From the NCBI GenBank assembly GCA_027484495.1, contig JAIXSW010000031.1, positions 1 to 8,457 on the forward strand: a stretch of 8,457 bases of DNA, given 5' to 3'. The first letter of the stretch is position 1; each line of letters begins with the position of its first letter. This DNA is from Gammaproteobacteria bacterium (GTDB lineage Bacteria > Pseudomonadota > Gammaproteobacteria > Enterobacterales > Alteromonadaceae). The position numbers and the translations under genes were made by a program. Shown here one piece after another: positions 1-5,502 of the stretch. The notes beneath the pieces were generated by a model. It had not been told where the DNA came from and searched no databases. It saw only the letters and a program-made list of their open reading frames with translations.

Positions 1-1191
1 GATCGGGAAAAAAACCTGTACGCCTATGAGCTATTGTTCAGAGACGGGCTGGATAACGTATTCCCTGATATTGACGGCGATGAAGCGACGTCAAAAATGA
101 TTGCAGGCAGTCAGTTTAATTTTGGTCTCGATGATTTCCTTGGCGACAAACCGGGCTTTATCAATTTCACCCTCGATACGCTGTTAAAAAAATTTCCCAG
201 TATGCTGCCTAAAGAGCAGGTTGTAGTTGAGATCTTAGAAACAGTGCAGCCGGGCAAGAAATTGCTGGCGGAGGTACAACAGTTAAAAGATGAGGGATAT
301 GTCATCGCGTTAGATGACTATATTCATCAGCCGGTCTGGCGACATTTTTATCCCTTTATCGACATTATTAAGATTGATTTTCGCAGCACTGACGCTGCAA
401 CAATTGACCAAATCCTGTTGGCGGTTGCACCTTTTCCGCATATCAAATTATTGGCTGAAAAAGTCGAAACCAATGCAGAGTTTCAGAACGCACTGGATAT
501 GGGTTTCAGTTATTTTCAAGGCTACTTTTTCTCAAAACCAGAGATGCTGCAAAGTAAAGCTTTGTCGCCAGCCCAGATGACTCTGGCAGAGTTGTTATAC
601 GAGACGTCAAAGTCTGAAATGGATCTGGCTCAAATCACCAGTATTTTCGAGCGTGACGTTAACTTATCTTATAAATTACTGCGTTATTCAAACAGTGCGG
701 TTTTTAAGCGACGTTCTGAAATCGAAACGATCAAACAAGCGTTGGTTGTGTTAGGTCAGATCGAACTGAAAAAATTCCTGTCAGTGTTGTTCACAGCCCA
801 GGTGTCCAGCGAAAAACCTGCCGAGCTGATGCGTTTAGCGATGACGCGGGCAAAATTTGCTGAAGGCATTGCTTCATTGCATCGTCAAACGGATACAGCC
901 AAAGCATTTTTGACCGGCATGATGTCGTTGATGGATGCGATTCTAGATGAACCTATGTCGTCGGTGCTGACCAAATTGCCACTGGCTAAAGATATTAAAG
1001 ATGCATTGGTGGGTGAACCTGGTTTATTAAGTGAGTATCTGGCACTGGTTAAATATTATGAACGCGCCGAATGGCAAGAGGCCAATTTAGCGATTGCCAA
1101 ACTAAAGCTGGATCCAAGCGTACTGCCGGACAAATATCACGAAGCAGTACAGTGGGCCAATGAGCAGATGCGTGCCCTGGGTGATGCTTAA
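1..1191 (+). CDS. EAL-HDOD (YuxH-type) signalling protein, 5' partial
   Basis: The frame is open from the first base and starts in the middle of the EAL domain (…YAYELLFRDG), so the start codon lies upstream of the window, probably only about ten codons away. The visible part is 396 residues. Residues 1-185 form an EAL-type c-di-GMP phosphodiesterase fold. Counterparts of the usual metal and substrate residues are visible: E10 (YELLF), N55, E77 (VEILE), D105-D106 (LDDY), K124 (IKID), E153 (AEKVET) and Q173 (FQGYFFSKP). The loop after the DD pair lacks the usual DFGxG and is shortened, as is typical of YuxH-type proteins, so catalytic activity is uncertain. Residues about 195-395 form an HDOD domain, a non-hydrolytic relative of HD domains used in signalling. 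A cytoplasmic role in c-di-GMP signalling is inferred. The gene ends at TAA and is followed by a hairpin terminator. The family call is firm; the function is not. Confidence 0.9.
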   Translation, partial: DREKNLYAYELLFRDGLDNVFPDIDGDEATSKMIAGSQFNFGLDDFLGDKPGFINFTLDTLLKKFPSMLPKEQVVVEILETVQPGKKLLAEVQQLKDEGYVIALDDYIHQPVWRHFYPFIDIIKIDFRSTDAATIDQILLAVAPFPHIKLLAEKVETNAEFQNALDMGFSYFQGYFFSKPEMLQSKALSPAQMTLAELLYETSKSEMDLAQITSIFERDVNLSYKLLRYSNSAVFKRRSEIETIKQALVVLGQIELKKFLSVLFTAQVSSEKPAELMRLAMTRAKFAEGIASLHRQTDTAKAFLTGMMSLMDAILDEPMSSVLTKLPLAKDIKDALVGEPGLLSEYLALVKYYERAEWQEANLAIAKLKLDPSVLPDKYHEAVQWANEQMRALGDA

Positions 1192-1197
1192 GCATCA
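1182..1197. repeat. 16-base perfect palindrome over a stop codon
   Basis: TGATGCTTAAGCATCA is its own reverse complement and spans the TAA stop of the EAL-HDOD gene. With no loop bases it would form only a small RNA hairpin. It may be chance, or a site for a dimeric DNA-binding protein. Nothing nearby supports a specific role. Confidence 0.3.
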
Positions 1198-1218
1198 GCC
1201 ACCTGCACTTCTATGATG

Positions 1219-1258
1219 AAACAGCCGCCGCAATTCAGGTGTTGCGGCGCACTGTTTT
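1219..1258 (+). terminator. Rho-independent terminator after the EAL-HDOD gene
   Basis: An 8-bp GC-rich stem (CGCCGCAA, 1226-1233, with TTGCGGCG, 1242-1249) closes an 8-base loop. Beyond a small internal loop it is extended by AAACAG (1219-1224) pairing with CTGTTT (1252-1257). The 3' arm runs into TTTT at 1255-1258, giving a normal intrinsic terminator on the + strand, 27 bases after the stop at 1191. Read on the minus strand the same hairpin ends in only three Ts, so it may also stop comEA transcription, less strongly. It lies between two convergent genes, where a shared terminator is expected. Confidence 0.65.
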
Positions 1259-1317
1259 ACAGCAGATACTGCACCGACAGCCCCCCGACTAGTCAGCGCA
1301 GTCATACGCCGAAAGCT

Positions 1318-1638
1318 TTAACCGAAGCTGACGAAACCGGCGATACGATCCGCCATTTTCTCGCCAATGCCTTTGACTTCCATCAGTTGCTTTTTGTCCT
1401 TGATCGGACCGTTTAATTTGATGTATTCGAGGATTGCCTGCGCCTTTTTTGCGCCAATTCCCGGGATCGCTTCGAGCTGTTGCTGATCGGCTTTATTCAA
1501 CGACAGTTTGGACTGCGATACCGCGCCAACAGTTTTATTGTCAGCATTACTTGGATTGTTTAAGGCGGCGCTGGCGCTTTGTGCCCCCATACAGGCGATT
1601 GTTGCACAGAGCGCAAACCATAGTGCTTTCATGTTCAT
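1318..1638 (-). CDS. ComEA-like exported helix-hairpin-helix DNA-binding protein
   Basis: This is a 106-residue protein. Residues 1-24 are a Sec signal peptide: M-N-M-K, a hydrophobic core, then a small-residue stretch ending SASA with likely cleavage before ALNN. A short polar linker follows. Residues about 45-104 hold two helix-hairpin-helix motifs, LEAIPGIGAKKAQAI and LMEVKGIGEKMADRI, each with the G-I-G hairpin that contacts the DNA backbone. Small ComEA proteins of gammaproteobacteria, including E. coli YbaV, have this size and layout. In naturally competent species ComEA is a periplasmic protein that binds incoming DNA and pulls it through the outer membrane. AAGGA sits 8 bases before the first ATG and suits it better than the ATG two codons later. 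The gene stands alone, convergent with the EAL-HDOD gene and divergent from the lipoprotein gene. Competence itself is inferred, since no other uptake genes are in the window. Confidence 0.88.
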   Translation of the reverse strand: MNMKALWFALCATIACMGAQSASAALNNPSNADNKTVGAVSQSKLSLNKADQQQLEAIPGIGAKKAQAILEYIKLNGPIKDKKQLMEVKGIGEKMADRIAGFVSFG

Positions 1639-1856
1639 CGGACTTTCCTTGCTATTCAGAGCATGTTAAAAGGTGCCAGCCATCCAGCGGCTGGCGCTTG
1701 TTACCTGACTAGTACATTTTTTCATCAGGTTTATTCAAATTAGTTAAAAATTACATTTGTGCAACTTTTTATATATATTTTTGCATTATTTTAATTCAGC
1801 CAAAGTTAAGCTCGTAGTTGCTAATGTCGGCTTGAATCAGTTTCGGAGGATCAAAG
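1639..1856. promoter_or_regulatory. AT-rich divergent intergenic region
   Basis: This 218-base gap separates the divergent comEA-like and lipoprotein genes and must hold promoters for both. The stretch 1711-1800 is very AT-rich, with repeated TA steps near 1771-1780 (TATATATATTT), and contrasts with the neighbouring genes. I could not pick one convincing -35/-10 pair on either strand. An inverted repeat, ACCTGA (1703-1708) and TCAGGT (1725-1730) with a 16-base spacer, is a possible operator or a chance match. I saw no clear CRP, CRP-S or PhoP box. The start of the gap toward comEA holds a terminator-like hairpin, listed separately. Confidence 0.5.
1668..1695 (-). terminator. Terminator-like hairpin in the comEA leader
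   Basis: Read on the minus strand, GCCAGCC and GGCTGGC form a perfect 7-bp stem (1695-1689 with 1681-1675) around a 7-base loop. ACC and then TTTT (1671-1668) follow. This has the form of a weak intrinsic terminator. It lies 30 bases before the comEA start, with no gene upstream of it on that strand. It could be an attenuator in the comEA leader, or could block antisense transcription coming from the lipoprotein region. On the + strand no T run follows. Confidence 0.35.
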
Positions 1857-2357
1857 ATGCGTTACATGTTGTTGTTGCTACCATTATTAACCGCCTGTTC
1901 CAGCCACTACGGCAAGAAACATTATGTGATGGCTAACGTGACAAAATCCGAACCCGTCTACAAAACCATTGAAATCCATAAACCCAAACGAGTCTGCGAA
2001 GAACGGCAGGTCGTCCAACGTGAATCTGATTCAGCCACCCCCACTATCGTTGGCGCTATTATCGGTGGCGCGCTGGGCAATGCCATTGGTCACAACAGCT
2101 CGAACAAAAAAGTTGGGATGGCCGCAGGTGCGGTATTAGGTGGTTCCATTGGTCATGATGTCGGCAAACAGAATGGTTCTGACGTCGTGCATCTGCAAAC
2201 CGTCTGTTATCAGGCTGGTACTGAAGTCGAATATCAAAGTGTGGTGGACGGCTACCGCGTGACCTATCAACTGAATGGCCGCGAATATACCACGATGCTC
2301 GATCGTGACCCGGGATCACAAATGCCGGTCGTCGTTGAACCACCGAGAAATCAATAA
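1857..2357 (+). CDS. Glycine-zipper 2TM-domain lipoprotein
   Basis: This is a 166-residue lipoprotein. A short signal peptide (MRYMLLLLPLLTAC) ends in the lipobox L-T-A-C, so C14 should be lipidated. The next residues are S-S rather than D, which favours outer-membrane sorting. Residues 63-103 are a glycine zipper: two helices rich in GxxxG spacing (IVGAIIGGALGNAIG, then AAGAVLGGSIGHDVG) joined by the polar HNSSNKK. This resembles the Rickettsia 17-kDa antigen/SlyB domain. The C-terminal part contains YRVTYQLNGREY and a DPGSQMPV segment typical of one zipper-lipoprotein subfamily. It differs from the SlyB tail, so this is a relative of SlyB rather than SlyB itself. C47 and C117 flank the zipper and could pair. 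A strong GGAGGA lies 6 bases before the ATG. phoP starts 78 bases downstream on the same strand. A role in outer-membrane integrity is inferred. Confidence 0.85.
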   Translation: MRYMLLLLPLLTACSSHYGKKHYVMANVTKSEPVYKTIEIHKPKRVCEERQVVQRESDSATPTIVGAIIGGALGNAIGHNSSNKKVGMAAGAVLGGSIGHDVGKQNGSDVVHLQTVCYQAGTEVEYQSVVDGYRVTYQLNGREYTTMLDRDPGSQMPVVVEPPRNQ

Positions 2358-2364
2358 GCTAAAT

Positions 2365-2395
2365 GGTCAGGCTTCCCGCCTGACCCCGACTGTTT
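2365..2395 (+). terminator. Hairpin between the lipoprotein gene and phoP
   Basis: GGTCAGGC (2365-2372) and GCCTGACC (2378-2385) make a perfect 8-bp stem with a 5-base loop, starting 8 bases after the lipoprotein stop. TTTT follows only at 2392-2395, six bases after the stem, so it is an imperfect intrinsic terminator. It may stop only part of the transcripts and set a lower level of phoPQ from the upstream promoter, or it may protect the 3' end of the lipoprotein mRNA. Only 40 bases then remain before phoP for a promoter of its own. Confidence 0.45.
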
Positions 2396-2435
2396 TACAC
2401 TCCCCATTGAATGTCGCCATTGAAAAGGAAATGCC

Positions 2436-3116
2436 ATGCGCGTGCTGGTTGTTGAAGATGAAACCTTACTCGCCGAACAAGTGAAAAACCACCTGATGCA
2501 GCAACAATTCTCAGTGGATTTGTCCCATGATGGCTCCGATGGTTTTTTTAAGATCAGCGAATACCCGTATGATCTCGCCATCGTTGATATTGGTTTGCCA
2601 AAGCTGGATGGTTTGTCACTGATCAGAAAAGCCCGTCAGCAAGATATTAAAACGCCAATCATTCTGCTGACTGCCCGCGGCAGCTGGCAGGAAAAAGTCC
2701 AAGGCCTTGATGCCGGTGCCGACGACTACCTGACCAAACCTTTCCATATGGAAGAATTGTTAGCCCGTTGCAATGCACTGATCCGCCGCGCCGCCGGCCA
2801 ACCGGATCCAACCCTCAGCGCTGGCCCGGTCAGTCTGAACAGTCGCACTCAACAAGTTTGGTGTCATGGTGCCGAGGTACCATTGACCGCCTATGAATAT
2901 AAAGTGCTGGAGTACTTTATGCTCAATCCGACCAAGGTGATCTCCAAAACCGAATTAACCGAACATATTTATGACCAGGATTTTGACCTCGACAGTAACG
3001 TTATCGAAGTCTTTGTACTGCGGTTGCGCAAAAAACTCGACCCGGACGGTGAACTCAAACCAATCGAAACCCTGCGTGGCCGGGGCTACCGCTTTAATCT
3101 GGCGGTTGGCGCATGA
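2436..3116 (+). CDS. phoP: PhoP-type response regulator (OmpR family)
   Basis: This is a 226-residue cytoplasmic transcription regulator, close to the 223 residues of E. coli PhoP. Residues 1-118 are the receiver domain, with acidic pocket E7-D8, phosphoacceptor D51 (IVDIGLP), switch residue T79 (LLTAR) and K101 (TKPF). The segment TARGSWQEKVQGLDAGADDY closely follows the PhoP sequence and sets it apart from QseB or PmrA. Residues about 128-224 form the OmpR-type winged helix (PLTAYEYKVLEYF, ISKTELTEHIYDQD, VFVLRLRKKL, ETLRGRGYRFNL). AAGGA lies 6 bases before the ATG. Its last codons overlap the kinase start as ATGA, so the two are translationally coupled. It should bind target promoters when phosphorylated by the downstream kinase. 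Its regulon here cannot be read from the window, and I saw no convincing PhoP box upstream. Confidence 0.93.
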   Translation: MRVLVVEDETLLAEQVKNHLMQQQFSVDLSHDGSDGFFKISEYPYDLAIVDIGLPKLDGLSLIRKARQQDIKTPIILLTARGSWQEKVQGLDAGADDYLTKPFHMEELLARCNALIRRAAGQPDPTLSAGPVSLNSRTQQVWCHGAEVPLTAYEYKVLEYFMLNPTKVISKTELTEHIYDQDFDLDSNVIEVFVLRLRKKLDPDGELKPIETLRGRGYRFNLAVGA

Positions 3117-4432
3117 CATTGTCGTTAAAGCTGCGCCAGGCCATTGTTTGCCTGGTGCTGCTGATTTTTATTTTGCCCGCCTCGTTCCTCGCCATTGAAC
3201 GGGCGTTTTTTGCTCAGTTGCTGACCAGTACCGAGCAAAAACTCGAAGTGCACCTGTATTCGTTTTTATCTGAACTCTCCAGCAAAAATGATGTGGTGGA
3301 GATTAATAACAGTATTTTACCCGCCGACTTTTTGCGGACTGACTCAGGCACAAGCGCGTATATCGTGTCGGAAGACAAGTTGATCTGGCAATCAGATTCT
3401 TCGCTTAATCAGATATTTACGCCACCAGTACATGAAATGCTGCCGGGCAAACATGAATTCGTGGCACTGGAGCAAGATGGTAAGACCTATTGGGTTTTAT
3501 CTTTTGCCCTGCTGTTTGACATGGGTGAGCGCAGCATGCCGCTGACCATCCATATTCTGCAGGACGATCGGCTGCTCGAAGCACCGATGCAGAGCTTTCG
3601 TCAAACGCTGCTGCGCTGGTTTATCGGCATAGGTCTGGTGCTGGCACTCATCATGCTGTTAGCTTATTACTGGACCACACAGCCGTTGTCAGCTCTTGAC
3701 CATGAGATCCGTGAAGTAGAGAGCGGCCAACAGCAACAACTGACGCAACGTTATCCTGCCGAGCTGCAAACCATCAAAGAAGACCTGAACCTGCTGCTCG
3801 ACAATCAAAACCGGCAAAAACAACGCTACCGGCATCATCTGAGTGATCTCGCCCATGCATTGAAAACCCCGGTTGCCGTGCTGAAAACTTCGGCACTGGC
3901 AGAGCAGCCCGAACTGCGCGACCAGATTGACCGCATCACCGCGATGATCGAACATCAGCTCAAACGCGCCAGCAGTTCAGGCCAGGATATCTGGTTGAAA
4001 CAAATTCCAATCAGCCCGGTTGCAGAACAGTTAAAAAATGCCTTGCAAAAAATCTATCGCGACAAACAAATCCGCTTTGAACTGAACTGCCCGCCTCAGA
4101 TGATGTTTCGTGGCGACGAAACAGATCTGATGGAAATGCTGGGTAATTTACTCGATAACGCCTGTAAAGCCTGTCAACAGCGGGTCAAACTGTCGGTACA
4201 GGGTAAACCTCTGCAATTAACGGTCGAAGATGATGGCCCGGGTGTACCGATGGATAAAAAAGCGCAGTTGTTGAGCCGTGGTACCCGTCTGGATACCTAT
4301 ACCGATGGCCATGGTGTCGGTTTGTCCATCGTCGATGAACTGTGTCAGTCTTATCAGGGACAACTCGAGATCAGCCAAAGCACTCTGGGCGGCGCCAGCT
4401 TCAGTTTGATTTTTACTCAGCACCAGTATTAA
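3113..4432 (+). CDS. phoQ: PhoQ-type membrane sensor histidine kinase
   Basis: This is a 439-residue inner-membrane kinase, shorter than E. coli PhoQ (486). TM1 is about residues 9-29 and TM2 about 167-187, with a periplasmic sensor domain of about 137 residues between them. A HAMP-like segment and the dimerisation helix follow. The phosphoacceptor is H248 in LSDLAHALKTPVAVLK, matching the PhoQ H-box. The ATPase domain has an N-box around N345/N349 (GNLLDNACKAC), G1 VEDDGPGVP (371-379) and G2 DGHGVGLS (398-405). The order EDDGPG…RGTRLDT…GVGL…TLGGA is PhoQ-like. The acidic cluster that lets enteric PhoQ sense Mg2+ and cationic peptides is not evident. Only scattered acidic residues occur, such as E87-D88 and D151-D152, so the signal may differ. 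The start overlaps the phoP stop (ATGA). The protein is expected to phosphorylate and dephosphorylate the adjacent PhoP. Confidence 0.92.
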   Translation: MTLSLKLRQAIVCLVLLIFILPASFLAIERAFFAQLLTSTEQKLEVHLYSFLSELSSKNDVVEINNSILPADFLRTDSGTSAYIVSEDKLIWQSDSSLNQIFTPPVHEMLPGKHEFVALEQDGKTYWVLSFALLFDMGERSMPLTIHILQDDRLLEAPMQSFRQTLLRWFIGIGLVLALIMLLAYYWTTQPLSALDHEIREVESGQQQQLTQRYPAELQTIKEDLNLLLDNQNRQKQRYRHHLSDLAHALKTPVAVLKTSALAEQPELRDQIDRITAMIEHQLKRASSSGQDIWLKQIPISPVAEQLKNALQKIYRDKQIRFELNCPPQMMFRGDETDLMEMLGNLLDNACKACQQRVKLSVQGKPLQLTVEDDGPGVPMDKKAQLLSRGTRLDTYTDGHGVGLSIVDELCQSYQGQLEISQSTLGGASFSLIFTQHQY

Positions 4433-4443
4433 TGTCCATGTCA

Positions 4444-4509
4444 GGCACAACGGTTTGGCAGTGCGGCAATCACAGCATGCTGCCGCATCCGTCCTTGCAG
4501 GGTTGTGCC
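4444..4509 (+). other. Two-tier stem-loop downstream of phoQ
   Basis: GGCACAAC (4444-4451) pairs perfectly with GTTGTGCC (4502-4509). Nested inside, TGCGGCA (4462-4468) pairs with TGCCGCA (4481-4487) around a 12-base loop. The structure starts 11 bases after the phoQ stop. No T run follows, so it is not a standard intrinsic terminator. It may protect the phoPQ mRNA 3' end, help factor-dependent termination, or be a small RNA domain. Only the complementarity is observed; function is inferred. Confidence 0.4.
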
Positions 4510-4536
4510 CGGCCGTTCTGCTATTAAGCGCTTGAT

Positions 4537-4566
4537 CTGACAGCAGGCTTACCAACGTACTACACT
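4537..4566 (+). promoter_or_regulatory. Candidate sigma-70 promoter for the yfcH-type gene
   Basis: CTGACA (4537-4542, five of six to TTGACA) and TACACT (4561-4566, four of six to TATAAT) are separated by 18 bases. Transcription would start near 4573, about 23 bases before the ATG, leaving room for the AGGAG ribosome binding site at 4584-4588. This would free the epimerase gene from phoPQ transcription. The match is by eye only. Confidence 0.4.
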
Positions 4567-4595
4567 ATCTAAGCCTTCATTTCAGGAGATCTTCT

Positions 4596-5489
4596 ATGCG
4601 GATCCTGCTCACCGGCGCGACCGGTCTCATCGGTCAGGCATTGTGTCAGCGCTGGCAACATCAGCATCAGCTGATCTGTTTAAGCCGTGACATAACAAAA
4701 GCACAACGTAAGTCAAACCTGGCTGTACACTGGACTGATAACCTGACCAGCGTTGATTTTAATCAGCTTGACGCAGTGGTGAATCTGGCCGGCGAACCTA
4801 TCGCAGCGAAACGCTGGACTGAACAACAAAAAAACCGCATCTGCCAGAGTCGCTGGCAACTGACTGAACAAATCGCCGGTGCCATTTTGCAGGCAAACAC
4901 CCCACCCCAGGTTCTTATCAATGGTTCAGCGATTGGCTTTTATGGTCGGCAGGACAGCGGCAGTATTGACGAGAACTTTCAGACTTTTTATCCGGATTTC
5001 AGCCATGATATCTGTGCCCGTTGGGAGAACCTGGCAATGCGTGCTGAGACCAGCAAAACCAGAGTCTGTATTCTGCGCACTGGTGTGGTGCTGTCCGACC
5101 ACGGTGGCGCGCTGAGCCGGATGGTGCCAGCTTACCGCCTTGGACTCGGAGGCAAATTGGCTGACGGCCAGCAATATATGTCCTGGATCCATCTGGATGA
5201 CATGGTCAATATCATTGAATACATGTTGTTACACAGTGAGTGTCACGGGATCTATAATGCGACCGCGCCAATGGCAGTCACCAACCAGCAATTCAGTAAG
5301 TTATTGGCAGAACGGCTGAATAAACCTGAACTGCTGCCTCTGCCAGCGTTTGCCTTACGCTTGTTGTTTGGCGAAATGGCAGACTTGCTGCTGTTCGGCC
5401 AGCAAGTCTATCCGAAGCGCCTGTTAGACGCTGGTTTTCATTTCCAATACACTCAGTTGCGACCAGCTCTGGCGTCGCTGGCGCTGTGA
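4596..5489 (+). CDS. yfcH: YfcH-type NAD(P)-dependent epimerase (SDR39U1/TIGR01777 family)
   Basis: This is a 297-residue cytoplasmic protein of the extended short-chain dehydrogenase fold, the usual length for the family. The nucleotide-binding glycine motif is TGATGLIG at residues 6-13. Family signatures follow in order: NLAGEPIAAKRWT (63-75), INGSAIGFYG (108-117), ARWENLAMRAE (141-151), ILRTGVVLSDHGGAL (159-173), LGGKLADGQQYMSWIHLDD (184-202, with the well-kept SWIH-DD) and YNATAP (220-225). The C-terminal part (about 245-290, LPLPAFALRLLFGEMA…) is the DUF1731 extension. The substrate is unknown for bacterial members, and 'epimerase' is a name by similarity. AGGAG lies 7 bases before the ATG. 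The gene probably has its own promoter and converges on the ybbP-type gene, leaving only 13 bases between stop codons. Confidence 0.92.
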   Translation: MRILLTGATGLIGQALCQRWQHQHQLICLSRDITKAQRKSNLAVHWTDNLTSVDFNQLDAVVNLAGEPIAAKRWTEQQKNRICQSRWQLTEQIAGAILQANTPPQVLINGSAIGFYGRQDSGSIDENFQTFYPDFSHDICARWENLAMRAETSKTRVCILRTGVVLSDHGGALSRMVPAYRLGLGGKLADGQQYMSWIHLDDMVNIIEYMLLHSECHGIYNATAPMAVTNQQFSKLLAERLNKPELLPLPAFALRLLFGEMADLLLFGQQVYPKRLLDAGFHFQYTQLRPALASLAL

Positions 5490-5500
5490 TCGCAGCGCCA
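5479..5500. other. Hairpin at the convergent gene ends
   Basis: TGGCGCTG (5479-5486) and CAGCGCCA (5493-5500) form a perfect 8-bp stem with a 6-base loop that contains the TGA stop of the epimerase gene. It sits between convergent genes, where bidirectional terminators are common, but neither strand carries a T run after it. It may mark the transcript ends or be partly a by-product of the Ala-Ser-Leu-Ala-Leu coding end. Confidence 0.35.
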
Positions 5501-5502
5501 TG

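Noticed and set aside
34..36. TTG as the start of the EAL-HDOD gene
   Set aside because: Conserved EAL-domain sequence (YAYELLFRDG) continues upstream to the first base, so the gene is simply cut by the window edge.
1287..1713. GACTAGT found on both sides of comEA (1287-1293 and 1707-1713), suggesting a target-site duplication
   Set aside because: The match is only seven bases, no terminal repeats or transposase accompany it, and the comEA gene matches its surroundings.
1728..1746. Possible PhoP box (GGTTTA … TAGTTA) upstream of the lipoprotein gene
   Set aside because: The second half is a poor match and the two halves are 13 bases apart rather than the required 11.
4217..4555. Open frame of 112 codons on the minus strand across the phoQ end
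   Set aside because: It is antisense to conserved kinase motifs, has no family resemblance and no clear ribosome binding site; it is a shadow frame.
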